Assembly (NCBI RefSeq): GCF_000341085.1
Contig: NZ_ANBA01000013.1
Span: forward strand, 248,001-312,000
Origin: Nocardiopsis ganjiahuensis DSM 45031
GTDB taxonomy: Bacteria; Actinomycetota; Actinomycetes; Streptosporangiales; Streptosporangiaceae
Reading direction: 5' to 3'
Length of the DNA stretch: 64,000 nt
Shown piece after piece: positions 51,618 to 60,670 of the stretch (the stretch's first letter is position 1; each line of letters opens with the position of its first letter). The notes under the pieces were generated by a model. It did no database searches and was not told the origin of the DNA. It saw only the letters and a list, made by a program, of their open reading frames with translations. A program made the translations under genes and the position numbers.

Positions 51618-53165
51618 TCAGACCAGGCCCGCGGGCTTCCTGACGTCGGCCGCCCGGTCCGCACGGCGGCGGCGCAGGTGGGCGATCAGCGGAATCACGG
51701 CCGCCATCACGACCAGGGCGTACAGCCCGATCGAGATGCCGCTGCTCACGAGGATGGCCGGGTCGCCGGAGGAGGCGGCCAGCGCGCGGCGGAACTCGGT
51801 CTCGGCGATCGGGCCCAGCACCACACCGATCAGCGCGGGTGCGACCGGGACCCCGAAGGTCCGCATCCCGAGCCCCACCAGGGCGATGGCCAGCAGAATC
51901 ACCAGGTGCACGACCGAGGTGTTGATGGCGTACACCGCCAGCACCGAGAACAGCGAGATGCCCGCGTACAGGTACGGCTTGGGCAGCTTCAGCAGCTTGG
52001 CCCACAGCGGTGCGAACGGCAGGTTGATGATCAGCAGCATGACGCTGCCGACCAGCAGCGAGGCCAGCAGGGTCCACACCAGGTCGGCGTTGCGCTCGAA
52101 GAGCACCGGGCCCGGCTGGAGCCCGTACTGCTGGAAGGCGGCGAGCATGATCGCGGCCGTCGCCGAGGTGGGCAGGCCCAGGCCCAGCAGCGGGACCATC
52201 GTGCCCGCGGCGCTGGAGTTGTTGGCCGACTCCGGACCGGCCACACCCTCGATCGCGCCCCGGCCGAACTCGCTCCGCTCCCCGGTCCGGCGCTCACGGC
52301 GCTCGGCGAGCTTGCGCTCCAGGCCCAGGGAGAGGAAGGTCGGGATCTCGGAACCGCTGCCGGGGATCGGCCCGAAGGCGCTGCCCAGCGCGGTACCGCG
52401 CAGCCACGGCTTCCAGGAGCGGCGCAGGTCCTTGCGGCCCAGCCACGGACGTCCGGCGCGGATCGCCGCGAAGTTCGGCGCGGACCTGCCCCGGGCCGCG
52501 ATGTAGAGCACCTCGCCCAGGGCGAGCAGGCCCACGGTGACGATCACGATGTCGACGCCGTCCAGCAGGCTGGACGAGCCGAAGTCGAACCGGGCGGTCC
52601 CGCTCTGCCCGTCGATCCCGACCATGCCGATGGCCAGGCCGATGAGCAGCGAGGCGATGCCGCGCACCACCGAGCCGGACACCACCGCGGCCACGGCCAC
52701 GAACGAGAACACGGTCAGCGCGAAGTACTCGCCGGGCCCGAAGTTGAGCGCGAACTCCACCATCACCGGGGCGAACAGCGCCACGACCATCGTGCCGATG
52801 ACGCTCGCCACGAACGAGCCGATCACGGCCGTGCCCAGTGCCTGGGCGGCCCTGCCCGTGAGCGCCATCCTGTGGCCCTCGTAGGTGGTGGCGATCGACG
52901 ACGCCTGACCCGGGGTGTTGAGCAGGATCGAGGTGGTGGCGCCGCCGAACATGCCGCCGTAGTACACGCCGGCGAACAGGATGAACGCGGCGGTGGGGTC
53001 CAGGCGGAAGGTGACGGGCAGCAGCAGGGCCACCGCCATCGCCGAGCCCATGCCCGGCAGGACGCCCACGGCGGTGCCGAGCAGCACGCCGAGGAAGGCC
53101 CACACGAGGTTCTGCGGGGTCAGCGCCGCGGCCAACCCGCCCGCGAGGTCGATCAGAGTGTCCAT
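51618..53165 (-). CDS. tctA: Tripartite tricarboxylate transporter large membrane subunit TctA
   Basis: A 515-residue membrane protein with about twelve helices, the large channel subunit of a TTT carboxylate importer. Signature blocks are VLPGMGSAMAVALLLPVTF, YYGGMFGGATTSILLNTPG, FGPIPGSGSEIPTFLSLGLE and VAGPESANNSSAAGTMVPLL, with the two PG(M/S)G-type motifs at repeat positions. ATG shares a base with the tctB stop. It works with TctB and the periplasmic-type binding protein TctC, using an ion gradient. Cargo is probably citrate or another tri/dicarboxylate. Confidence 0.96.
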   Translation of the reverse strand: MDTLIDLAGGLAAALTPQNLVWAFLGVLLGTAVGVLPGMGSAMAVALLLPVTFRLDPTAAFILFAGVYYGGMFGGATTSILLNTPGQASSIATTYEGHRMALTGRAAQALGTAVIGSFVASVIGTMVVALFAPVMVEFALNFGPGEYFALTVFSFVAVAAVVSGSVVRGIASLLIGLAIGMVGIDGQSGTARFDFGSSSLLDGVDIVIVTVGLLALGEVLYIAARGRSAPNFAAIRAGRPWLGRKDLRRSWKPWLRGTALGSAFGPIPGSGSEIPTFLSLGLERKLAERRERRTGERSEFGRGAIEGVAGPESANNSSAAGTMVPLLGLGLPTSATAAIMLAAFQQYGLQPGPVLFERNADLVWTLLASLLVGSVMLLIINLPFAPLWAKLLKLPKPYLYAGISLFSVLAVYAINTSVVHLVILLAIALVGLGMRTFGVPVAPALIGVVLGPIAETEFRRALAASSGDPAILVSSGISIGLYALVVMAAVIPLIAHLRRRRADRAADVRKPAGLV

Positions 53166-53773
53166 CAGAGCACCAACTCCAGGAAACCGCCCGGCAGGCT
53201 GAGCCCGAGACCGAGAGAGAAGCCGACCTGGACCGCCGCGGACACCGACAGCGCCACGGTCGCGTCACGCAGGTGGGCGCGGGCGCCGAAGGCGTAGGCC
53301 ACGGTCCAGAACAGCAGGGCGCCGGCGAGCAGCCAGCCCAGGAACTCGAGCAGCGCGACGTGCACCACCAGACCGGCGAGGACGAGCAGGACCGGACGGC
53401 CCTCGAACCAGGCCAGGGAGGGCGTGCCGTCGCCCGTGGCCCGGTTGCGCAGGTTGACCACGGCCATGCACGCGGCGGTGATCAGCAGCAACACGCCCAC
53501 GACGGCGGGGAAGGCGCCCGGGCCGGGGCGGGTGGCGTTCGGCGGGGCCTCGATGGTGAGGCCGCCCCACACGCCGACCAGGCCGAGCACCGTGAGCAGG
53601 GCGGGGACGACCCACGCGGTCGGGCCCCGCCACACGGCTTTCTCAGGGTCGGGTGCCGGCGCCTCCTCGGCCCCGGCGGTCCCAGCGGCCTCAGCGTGCT
53701 CCGGGACCTCGGTGCGCTCCGGGGCGGGTGCCTCCCGGACCTCGGGCTTCCCGTCGACTCCGTCGGTCGTCAC
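53165..53773 (-). CDS. tctB: Tripartite tricarboxylate transporter small membrane subunit TctB
   Basis: A 202-residue membrane subunit. A Glu/Pro/Ala-rich cytoplasmic N-terminus of about 45 residues is followed by four helices (WVVPALLTVLGLVGVWGGLT, FPAVVGVLLLITAACMAVVN, VLLVLAGLVVHVALLEFLGW, ALLFWTVAYAFGA), with RPGPGAFPAVVG as the family motif. GTG at 53773 overlaps the tctC stop (GTGA). It stabilises or couples the TctA channel. Confidence 0.93.
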   Translation of the reverse strand: MTTDGVDGKPEVREAPAPERTEVPEHAEAAGTAGAEEAPAPDPEKAVWRGPTAWVVPALLTVLGLVGVWGGLTIEAPPNATRPGPGAFPAVVGVLLLITAACMAVVNLRNRATGDGTPSLAWFEGRPVLLVLAGLVVHVALLEFLGWLLAGALLFWTVAYAFGARAHLRDATVALSVSAAVQVGFSLGLGLSLPGGFLELVL

Positions 53774-54762
53774 AGTCCCAGCTCCTTCACGGTCTCCTGG
53801 GTCAGGGCGACCTCCTCGGCGAGGAACTCCTCGAACTCGGGACGGCTCTGGAACGTGTCGGTCCACCGGTTGCGCTCCAGGGTGTCCGCCCAGGCCTCTC
53901 CGGCCAGGAGGTCGATCACCAGCTGTTCCAGGTCGTCGGCCTCCTCCTCGGTCAGACCGGGCGGGGCGATGACCCCGCGCCAGTTCGACATCTCCACGTC
54001 GTAGCCCTGCTCGACGATGGTGGGGGTGTCCATACCGTCCAGGCGCTCGGGAGAGGAGACCGCCAGCGCGCGCATCGGGCCGCCGTCCTCGATCTGGTCG
54101 CTGAAGTCGCTCAGGGAGCCGAACCCGACCTCCGACGTGCCGGAGAGCAGCGAGGTGAGGACCTCGCCGCCGCCCGAGTACGGCAGGTAGTTGATGTCCC
54201 CGGGGGCGATGTCCATGGCCTGGGCGACCCGGGCCGCGAAGATCTGGTCGACGCCGCCCATGGAACCGCCCGCCACGGGCAGGTTCCCGGACCGCTCGCG
54301 CCAGTCCTCGGCGAGGTCGTCGAGGCTCTCGTAGGGAGAGTCCTCGGGCACGACCACGGCCAGGTACTCCGACGCCAGCTGGGCGATGGGGGTGGAATCC
54401 GCCATCGTGTAGGGCGAACCGGTGGTCTCCACCGCGCCCACCATGCCGAGCCCGGTCATGGTCAGGACGTTGTCCTGGCCCTCCCGGCTCGCGGTCTGGG
54501 CCAGGCCGATGGTTCCGCCCGCGCCCTCGGCGTTGCGGACCTCGACGTTGAACCGCAGGTCCTCCTCGCGCAGCCCGTTCTGCATCTCACGGGCCAGCGA
54601 GTCCCAGCCGCCACCGGGGCCGGCCGGCGCGATGAGCAGGAGCTTCTCCTGGGCACCGTCGCCGGAGGCGGCACTCTGGCGTACGTCGTACAGTGCCACC
54701 CCGACGAGCAGGAGGGCACAGAACCCTCCCGCCGCGCGGAGCAACACGCCACGATCGCGCAT
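53770..54762 (-). CDS. tctC: Tripartite tricarboxylate transporter substrate-binding protein TctC
   Basis: A 330-residue Bug-family binding protein. An N-terminal hydrophobic stretch (AAGGFCALLLVGVALYDV) acts as an export signal or anchor. The fold shows LLLIAPAGPGGGWDSLAREM, NAEGAGGTIGLAQ, DSTPIAQLASEYLAVVVPED and YSGGGEVLTSLLSG. There is no lipobox cysteine, so it may be membrane-tethered. It is the first gene of tctCBA and is divergent from the CitA/CitB-like system, which presumably controls it. Confidence 0.94.
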   Translation of the reverse strand: MRDRGVLLRAAGGFCALLLVGVALYDVRQSAASGDGAQEKLLLIAPAGPGGGWDSLAREMQNGLREEDLRFNVEVRNAEGAGGTIGLAQTASREGQDNVLTMTGLGMVGAVETTGSPYTMADSTPIAQLASEYLAVVVPEDSPYESLDDLAEDWRERSGNLPVAGGSMGGVDQIFAARVAQAMDIAPGDINYLPYSGGGEVLTSLLSGTSEVGFGSLSDFSDQIEDGGPMRALAVSSPERLDGMDTPTIVEQGYDVEMSNWRGVIAPPGLTEEEADDLEQLVIDLLAGEAWADTLERNRWTDTFQSRPEFEEFLAEEVALTQETVKELGL

Positions 54763-54876
54763 CGTCCTCTCCTTCCTGAGTGTCTGTGCACGTCCCCCGG
54801 TGCGCAGACGCAGGGGGAGATCCAGGCCACAGTGTGACCCGGCGCACGCCCGTGCCCGGCCTTTGTTAAAACTGGA

Positions 54877-54894
54877 GTCATATTGGTCGTATTG
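54877..54894. promoter_or_regulatory. AT-rich 9-bp direct repeat between tctC and the sensor kinase
   Basis: GTCATATTG and GTCGTATTG stand in tandem inside an otherwise GC-rich intergenic region. Adjacent 9-bp repeats suit binding of a CitB/DcuR-type dimer. The site is 115 bp above tctC and 86 bp above the kinase gene. Confidence 0.4.
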
Positions 54895-54979
54895 TTCGTG
54901 AAGTCCCCATGCGGAATCTGACCAAGAGGGCTGGGACCTGCGCGTTCACCGGCCCGCGCCCCGGTCACTGGAGTGCCCC

Positions 54980-56641
54980 ATGACCTCTCCCCCCGCACCC
55001 GGGCGCCTCACGCTCACCGGGTCCCTCTTCATCGGCTACGTCTGCCTGCTGGCGGTGGCCCTCACCGTGCTCGGCGCGCTCTGGGCGCTCCACTTCGACC
55101 GCGAGACGGACCGGCAGTACTCCGAGCGGGTCCTCAGCGTGGCCCGCTCGGTGGCGGTCCTGCCCGAGGTCGTCGACGGCCTCCAGAGCCCCCACCCGAC
55201 TGACGCACTGGACCCGCTGGCCGACCGGATCGCCTCCGCGACCGGTGCGGACTACCTGGTCATCGCCTCACCGGACGGAATACGGCACACCCACCCGGAC
55301 AAGGACCGCATCGGTGAACCCGTGTCCACCCCGCCCGGCCCGGCCGCCCGGGGCGTCGAGTGGACGGGGGTGCAGGACGGCACGCAGGGCCGGACGGTGC
55401 GCGCGAAGGTGCCCGTGTTCGCCGGAGGGGGTTCGCAGAACGGGGGCGACGCCCGGGGCGAGGTCGTGGGCTACGTGTCCCTGGGAATACTGGACTCCAG
55501 CGCCACCACCGACGCCCGCGCCTCGCTCCCCGTCATCCTCGCCGCCACCGCCCTGGTCCTGGCCCTGGGCGTGGGCGGGTCGTGGGCGCTCTCCCGGCAG
55601 GTGCGCGCCAAGACCCACGGGCTGGAGCCGGCCGACATCACCGCCCTGCTGGAGAGCCGGGAGGCACTGCTGTACGCGGTGCGCGAGGGGGTGCTCGCGG
55701 TCGACCGGGACGACCGGGTCGTGCTGGTCAACCAGCCCGCCCGCACCATGCTCGGCCTGCCCGAGGACGTGGAGGGCCGCCGCCTGGACGAGCTCGGCCT
55801 GTCGGAGCGGGGCCGGGACATCGTCTCCGGCGCGGACCCGGGCGAGGACCTGATCCTGCTCTCCGGCGACCGCGTACTGGTCGCCAACCGGATGCCGGTG
55901 CGGATCCGCGGCCACGAGGCCGGGGCCGTGGTGACCCTGCGGGACCGCACCGAGGTCGACCGGCTCACCGGTGAACTGGACGGTGCGCGGACCGTCACCC
56001 GCGGGCTGCGCGCCCAGACCCACGAGTTCGCCAACCGGGTGCACACCGTCGCCGGGATGCTGGAGCTGGGCGCCCACGAGGAGGCCAGGACCTACCTGGC
56101 CGACCTCGCCGCCACCCACACCCGCACCTCCAGCGGGGTGGCCGAGCACGTCCGCGACACCGCGCTGGCCGCGCTCACCCTGGCCAAGTCGGCGCAGGCC
56201 TCGGAACTCGGCGTCGACCTGAGACTGTCCCCGATGACCCGCGTCCCGGTCACCCTCCAGGGGGAACTGCGCTCCGACGCGCTCCTCATCCTCGGCAACC
56301 TGGTGGACAATGCCCTGGACGCGGTCACCCCGAACGGCTGGGTGGAGCTCATGGTGCGCCTGCACAGCGCCGACGACACCGACCTCCCGCACGACCTCCT
56401 GGAGATCCGGGTGACCGACTCCGGGCACGGGGTGTCCGACGACGTGGCCGAGGAGATCTTCCGGTACGGGTTCACCACCAAGGCGTCCCGCGACGGAGGC
56501 ACCCGGGGACTGGGACTGGCCCTGGTCAAACAGGTGTGTGAGAGCAGAGGGGGAAGCATCGAGATGGAGGCACCCGACGCCGAGGAGGGCGCGGTGTTCA
56601 CCGCGTGCCTGCCCGCGGCCACGGCTGCGGAGGACCGGTGA
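54980..56641 (+). CDS. CitA/DcuS-type sensor histidine kinase
   Basis: A 553-residue sensor kinase. A helix at about 12-35 (LFIGYVCLLAVALTVLGALW) and another at about 178-200 flank an extracellular PDC/CACHE domain with RVLSVARSVAVLPEVVDGLQ and DYLVIASPDGIRHTHPDKDR, the usual di/tricarboxylate sensor. A PAS domain follows (VREGVLAVDRDDRVVLVNQP). The phospho-acceptor histidine lies in the SPOB-type block LRAQTHEFANRVHTVAGMLE, and the ATPase domain has NLVDNALDAV and GTRGLGLALVKQV. It probably senses the acid imported by TctABC. Its stop overlaps the regulator start. Confidence 0.95.
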   Translation: MTSPPAPGRLTLTGSLFIGYVCLLAVALTVLGALWALHFDRETDRQYSERVLSVARSVAVLPEVVDGLQSPHPTDALDPLADRIASATGADYLVIASPDGIRHTHPDKDRIGEPVSTPPGPAARGVEWTGVQDGTQGRTVRAKVPVFAGGGSQNGGDARGEVVGYVSLGILDSSATTDARASLPVILAATALVLALGVGGSWALSRQVRAKTHGLEPADITALLESREALLYAVREGVLAVDRDDRVVLVNQPARTMLGLPEDVEGRRLDELGLSERGRDIVSGADPGEDLILLSGDRVLVANRMPVRIRGHEAGAVVTLRDRTEVDRLTGELDGARTVTRGLRAQTHEFANRVHTVAGMLELGAHEEARTYLADLAATHTRTSSGVAEHVRDTALAALTLAKSAQASELGVDLRLSPMTRVPVTLQGELRSDALLILGNLVDNALDAVTPNGWVELMVRLHSADDTDLPHDLLEIRVTDSGHGVSDDVAEEIFRYGFTTKASRDGGTRGLGLALVKQVCESRGGSIEMEAPDAEEGAVFTACLPAATAAEDR

Positions 56642-57321
56642 TCCGCGTACTGGTCGTCGACGACGACGTGCGGGTGGCCCGCAACCACCAGGAACTCGTG
56701 GAGTCGGTTCCCGAGTTCACCGTGGTCGGGGCGGCGCACACCGCGGCGGCCGCCCTGGCCCAGGTCCGAGGCCACCGCCCCGACCTGGTCCTGCTCGACC
56801 TGCACCTGCCCGACGCCTCGGGCATCTCGGTGATGCACGCCCTGCGCTCGGCCTCCGCCCGGGGCGCTCCGCAGCCGGACTTCCTGATGATCACCGCCGT
56901 CCGCGACATCGCCCAGGTCCGCTCCGCCCTGCACGGCGGGGCCGTCCACTACCTGCTCAAGCCGTTCCCGCTCAGCGCCCTGCGCGACCAGCTCGAACGC
57001 TACGCGGTGGCGCGCCGCCAGATGGAGGGCGAGGGCCAGGCCACCCAGCGGGACGTGGACCGGCTGTTCGGCCTGCTGCGCCCGCCCGCGGCGCGTTCCC
57101 TGCCCAAAGGGCTGACCTCGGCCACCGTCGACCTGGTCGCGGGCGTGCTCCGCGAGGCCGAGAGCGAGGTCTCCGCCTCCGACGTCGCCGAACGCTCCGG
57201 CGTCTCCCGGGTCACCGCCCGCCGCTACCTGGAGCACCTGTGCGCCGACGGCCGCGCCGAACTCCGCATGCGCTACGGGTCAGCGGGGCGCCCCGAACAC
57301 CTCTACCGCTGGGTCGTCTGA
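56638..57321 (+). CDS. CitB/DcuR-type response regulator
   Basis: A 227-residue regulator. The receiver has D54 in LVLLDLHLPDASGI and D8-D10; LKPFPLSALRDQLERY is the CitB-style receiver end. The C-terminal helix-turn-helix contains VSASDVAERSGVSRVTARRY, typical of the CitB/DcuR class and unlike LuxR regulators. GTG at 56638 overlaps the kinase stop. It likely activates tctCBA, perhaps at the GTC(A/G)TATTG repeats. Confidence 0.94.
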   Translation: MIRVLVVDDDVRVARNHQELVESVPEFTVVGAAHTAAAALAQVRGHRPDLVLLDLHLPDASGISVMHALRSASARGAPQPDFLMITAVRDIAQVRSALHGGAVHYLLKPFPLSALRDQLERYAVARRQMEGEGQATQRDVDRLFGLLRPPAARSLPKGLTSATVDLVAGVLREAESEVSASDVAERSGVSRVTARRYLEHLCADGRAELRMRYGSAGRPEHLYRWVV

Positions 57322-57333
57322 GGCGCCGCGGAT

Positions 57334-57942
57334 TCAGTCCCCGGCCGGGCCGCCGAGGTTCTCGCGCCAGGGCCCGCTGGCCACCAGCCAGTGGGGGACG
57401 AACTTCACGGGAAAGGGGACTTCCGTCTCGAAGAGCTCTTCTCCCTGAGTCTGTCCGACCTCCTGGTAGACACCATCCACCAGGCGGAACTCCATGATGC
57501 CCGGCTTGTCGGGGTTGGGGTTGATGATCCAGTAGGACGGGATGCCGAACGCCGCGTACTCGTGCCGTTTGGTGTGGTTGTCCCGGAACACGCTCTCGGG
57601 TGAGACGATCTCCACGGCCAACAAAGGAGGGGCGGTGTAGTAACCCTCCTCGGGGGGTTCCTGGGCGAAGACAGCCAGGTCGGGGATGCGGTGCTTGCCC
57701 GAGTCCCCGCTGAGGATGATGCCGGGACCTTCGCCGATCTCCAGCTCATCCGATGCGTGGCGGCCGAGGTGGAAGCCCAGGCGGTAGGCCACGCGCGTGT
57801 GCAACGGCTTGGGGGCGGGAGACACGTCAAGCCTCCCGTCGGCCAATTCGTACCGGCGCCCATCGTCCGGGGTGTCCTGTAGATCGTCCACGGTCAGCCG
57901 TCGTTCGGGTGCTTCCGGGTGCCGGATGCTCATGACAGACAT
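57334..57942 (-). CDS. Uma2-family nuclease-fold protein, copy 3
   Basis: A 202-residue Uma2 (DUF820) protein from a different branch than the copies at 29 and 36 kb. It shows LTVDDLQDTPDDGRRYELAD, RIPDLAVFAQEPP with the candidate D, and LLAVEIVSPESVFRDNHTKR with E and K, then YWIINPN. It converges on the response regulator with 12 bp between the stops. Function and targets unknown. Confidence 0.88.
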   Translation of the reverse strand: MSVMSIRHPEAPERRLTVDDLQDTPDDGRRYELADGRLDVSPAPKPLHTRVAYRLGFHLGRHASDELEIGEGPGIILSGDSGKHRIPDLAVFAQEPPEEGYYTAPPLLAVEIVSPESVFRDNHTKRHEYAAFGIPSYWIINPNPDKPGIMEFRLVDGVYQEVGQTQGEELFETEVPFPVKFVPHWLVASGPWRENLGGPAGD

Positions 57943-58081
57943 ACTGCCTCCTCAGGTGCATGAAGACCAGTATTCGGAGTCACGCTGGGTTACCGGCCGG
58001 TTTCCACAGGGGTGAACCCGCCTTCCCGGCCGGGCACCGCGCTTCCCCGGGAATGCCAGTGGCGCGTGTCACACTCGTGGC

Positions 58082-58450
58082 ATGCTCGATCACCTCGGTA
58101 TCCAGGTCGCCGACCCCGAAGCCAGCGCCGCCTTCTACGACGCCGTCCTCGCCGCGCTGGGGCACGGGCGCATGCTCCAGTACGGGCCGGTCATCGGCTA
58201 CGGCACCGACCACCCCCGGTTCTGGATCTCCCCGAGCGAGACCGGGGGCCCGGCGCGGGAGTCGCACATCGCCTTCCTCGCACCGGACCGGCAGACGGTG
58301 AACGCCTTCTTCCGGGCGGCCGTCACCACGGGGGCCGAGGTCCTGCACGAGCCGAAGGTGTGGCCCGAGTACCACGAGCACTACTACGGGGCGTTCGTGC
58401 GCGACCCCGACGGCAACAACGTCGAGGCGGTCAGCCACGCCCCGGTCTGA
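58082..58450 (+). CDS. VOC-family (glyoxalase/dioxygenase fold) protein
   Basis: A 122-residue protein with two beta-alpha-beta-beta-beta modules. The N-terminal LDHLGIQVADPEASAAFYDA offers a metal ligand at the His. The second module, RESHIAFLAPDRQTVNAFF, holds another His, and the C-terminal FVRDPDGNNVEAVSH carries the conserved Glu. Metal ligands H, H and E are thus present, so it may be an active lyase or a resistance-type protein. It is a single gene followed by a terminator. Confidence 0.9.
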   Translation: MLDHLGIQVADPEASAAFYDAVLAALGHGRMLQYGPVIGYGTDHPRFWISPSETGGPARESHIAFLAPDRQTVNAFFRAAVTTGAEVLHEPKVWPEYHEHYYGAFVRDPDGNNVEAVSHAPV

Positions 58451-58455
58451 ACAGG

Positions 58456-58492
58456 GCGGGCCCGGGGCGCGACAGCCACGCCCCGGGCCCGC
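58456..58492 (+). terminator. Terminator hairpin after the VOC gene
   Basis: GCGGGCCCGGGGCG (58456-58469) pairs with CGCCCCGGGCCCGC (58479-58492) around a 9-base loop, six bases after the VOC stop codon. All 14 pairs are perfect. Confidence 0.8.
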
Positions 58493-58535
58493 TGTCCGGA
58501 GAGGCCGAGGTGCGCTCCTCGTCCGGGTGAGCACG

Positions 58536-58567
58536 CCGTCCGCCGCCTCGGAGGAGGCGGCGGACGG
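58536..58567 (-). terminator. Terminator hairpin after the FAD oxidoreductase gene
   Basis: CCGTCCGCCGCCTC (58536-58549) pairs with GAGGCGGCGGACGG (58554-58567) across a GGAG loop, nine bases past the oxidoreductase stop on the leftward strand. Confidence 0.8.
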
Positions 58568-58575
58568 GAGACCTC

Positions 58576-59748
58576 TCAGCGCGCGGCCGCCCGGCCCGGG
58601 GCTCCGGGCCGGGCCGTGCCGCCGCCCGTGGCCAGTTCGGCGGCTCGGACGGCGCTGGTGACCGCCACCTCGCCCAGCATGCCGGGCGCGGCCACCGAGT
58701 CGCCGACCAGGTAGACGCCCCCGCCCCGGTCGATGGCGGGCCGCTCCCGCCAGGTGGTGCCGGGCAGGTCCACGGCGCCGGTGCGGCCCCGGGCCACCTG
58801 GTCGCGCCGCCAGGTCCCCCGTGCCCGCCAGCCGTCCAACGCGAGGTCGAGGAAGGCCTCCATCCGGGCGGTGGCCTCGGCCCGGGACTCCCCGGGACGG
58901 ACCGGGAGCTGGGCCTGGACGAGGTCCTCCCCGTCCGGGGCGAGGGCGGGGTCGACGACGGTGTAGCGCTCCAGGAAGCCGCACCCGTCGGAGTCGAAGA
59001 CCAGGAACGGGTCCCGGTCGCGGCGCCTCAGGCCCAGGTCCACCATGAGTGTGTGGCCGCTCTCCCAGGTCAGGGAGGCGTCCCCGAGCAGGGCGCGCGC
59101 CGAGTCCAGCGACGTGGCCACGATGGCCGTGCCCTCCGGGAGTTCGGTCACCCGGTTCCGCGTCTGGATCCGGACGCCGGCCTCCCGCGCCTTCTCGGCC
59201 AGGTGGTCCACCAGCGCGGTCCACCCGCCGACCACGTACCGGGCCGAGGGCCAGCGCGGGCTGGTCACCCGCAGGAACCGGTCCCAGACGAAGGCGGCCG
59301 ACAGCCGTGCGGGTTCGGCGTGGAAGAGGACCACTCCCATCATGCTGCCGACCGCCCGTGCGGCCTCGGCCCCGAGCCTCTCCTCGGCCCACGCGCCGAA
59401 CTCCTGGTCGTGCGGGGCGCGCAGCCCTCGGCGGGCGGCGGCCCGGAGCACGGGGGAGGGCGGGCCGCCGATCCGGTCCCGGTACCGCCAACGGACCCCG
59501 AGTGCGGCCCGCAGGGGCAGGGCCTTCGACGGCGGGACCAGACCGCGGCGGTCCAGCCAGGCGTACGGGGCGGAGTCGGAGTACAGGACGTGGGGGCCGT
59601 CGTTGGCCACGTACGGCGGTTCGGTGGAGCGGGCCCTGCCGCCCAGGGTCCGGTGGGCTTCCAACAGGGTGACGTTCGCGCCCAGTTCGGCGCTGGCGAT
59701 GGCCGCGGTCAGTCCGGCGAGGCCACCGCCCACAACGGTGATGTCCAT
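58576..59748 (-). CDS. FAD-dependent oxidoreductase (protoporphyrinogen oxidase/phytoene desaturase-like)
   Basis: A 390-residue flavoprotein. The Rossmann dinucleotide motif is DITVVGGGLAGLTAAIASAE, followed by LLEAHRTLGGRARS, the GG-motif of the amine oxidase/desaturase group. The C-terminal FAD block is GGGVYLVGDSVAAPGMLGEV. The ATG at 59748 starts only four bases behind the ECF41 sigma-factor stop, so the two are co-transcribed. Oxidoreductases are one of the standard partner classes of ECF41 factors. The substrate is unknown. Confidence 0.88.
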   Translation of the reverse strand: MDITVVGGGLAGLTAAIASAELGANVTLLEAHRTLGGRARSTEPPYVANDGPHVLYSDSAPYAWLDRRGLVPPSKALPLRAALGVRWRYRDRIGGPPSPVLRAAARRGLRAPHDQEFGAWAEERLGAEAARAVGSMMGVVLFHAEPARLSAAFVWDRFLRVTSPRWPSARYVVGGWTALVDHLAEKAREAGVRIQTRNRVTELPEGTAIVATSLDSARALLGDASLTWESGHTLMVDLGLRRRDRDPFLVFDSDGCGFLERYTVVDPALAPDGEDLVQAQLPVRPGESRAEATARMEAFLDLALDGWRARGTWRRDQVARGRTGAVDLPGTTWRERPAIDRGGGVYLVGDSVAAPGMLGEVAVTSAVRAAELATGGGTARPGAPGRAAAR

Positions 59749-59752
59749 GTAC

Positions 59753-60661
59753 CTAGGACGGATCGGGGGCCCGCAGACGTGACATCTTCTCCGGATTGAC
59801 CAACATGTACACGTGCTGGACCCGGCCCTCGAAGACGTCCAGGACCAGCAGGAGCACCGGGGCGCCCTCCGAGGACACCACCGCCGCGGGCCCTCCGTTG
59901 ACCTCGGTGACCTCCGTGTCCAGCTGGTCCGCGGCCGACAGGCCCACGGAGTCGAGGAACCGCGAGATGTTGCGCTCCTGGGAGATCGCGGCCAGGAAGC
60001 GGCCCACCTTGGCCGAGCTGCGCAGCACCCGCAGCGGGGCCCGCGCCTTGCCGCCGCTGTCGCTGACCATGGTGGCGTCGTCGGCGAGCATCCCCATGAG
60101 CCCGTCCAGGTCGCCCTCCAGGCAGGCCTGGAGGAAGCGTTCGGTGATCCGCCGCCGCGCGGTGCGGTCCGCCTCGAAACGGGGCCGGCGTTCACGCACG
60201 TGCTCGCGGGCCCGCCGGGCCAGCTGCCGGGTGGCGTCCTCGCTCCTGCCGATGACCCGGGCGATCTGCGCGTAGGGCAGCTGGAAGGCCTCGTGCAGGA
60301 CGAACACGGCCCGCTCCAGGGGGCTGAGGGTCTCCAGCACCACCATGAGCGCGAACTCCACCGAATCGGCGATCTCGGCCCGCTCGGCGGCGTCGGGCAG
60401 GTCGCTGACCGGTTCGGGCAGCCACTCGCCCACGTAGGACTCACGCTGGGCGCCGACCCTGCGCAGCCGGTCGATGGCCAGCCTCGACACCACGGTGACC
60501 AGGTAGGCGCGCGGGTTGTCGACCTCGTCCGGAGACACCCGGGACCAGCGCAGCCACGCCTCCTGGACCACGTCCTCGGCATCGGCGGCCGTCCCGAGGA
60601 TGCGGTAGGCGACCCCGTTCAGCAGGGGCCGGTGCCCCTCGAAGACCTCTGTTGTCGTCAT
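59753..60661 (-). CDS. sigJ: ECF41-family RNA polymerase sigma factor (SigJ-like)
   Basis: A 302-residue sigma factor with a C-terminal SnoaL-like domain in place of an anti-sigma partner. Region 2 is about 10-75 (GVAYRILGTAADAEDVVQEA, PRAYLVTVVSRLAIDRLRRV), the linker has the ECF41 motif WLPEP, and region 4 is about 105-165 (LSPLERAVFVLHEAFQLPYA, IARVIGRSEDATRQLARRA). The C-terminal domain has DSGGKARAPLR, a variant of DGGGK, and ends with LVNPEKMSRL. In ECF41 this domain both activates and restrains the factor. An ECF41-type promoter lies directly upstream, suggesting autoregulation. Confidence 0.93.
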   Translation of the reverse strand: MTTTEVFEGHRPLLNGVAYRILGTAADAEDVVQEAWLRWSRVSPDEVDNPRAYLVTVVSRLAIDRLRRVGAQRESYVGEWLPEPVSDLPDAAERAEIADSVEFALMVVLETLSPLERAVFVLHEAFQLPYAQIARVIGRSEDATRQLARRAREHVRERRPRFEADRTARRRITERFLQACLEGDLDGLMGMLADDATMVSDSGGKARAPLRVLRSSAKVGRFLAAISQERNISRFLDSVGLSAADQLDTEVTEVNGGPAAVVSSEGAPVLLLVLDVFEGRVQHVYMLVNPEKMSRLRAPDPS

Positions 60662-60670
60662 GTCAGGGAA

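Noticed and set aside
49498..52077. Upstream continuation of the ABC exporter subunit B frame to 52077
   Set aside because: The frame is simply open through subunit A and tctA. The real start is the ATG at 49497, which overlaps the previous stop.
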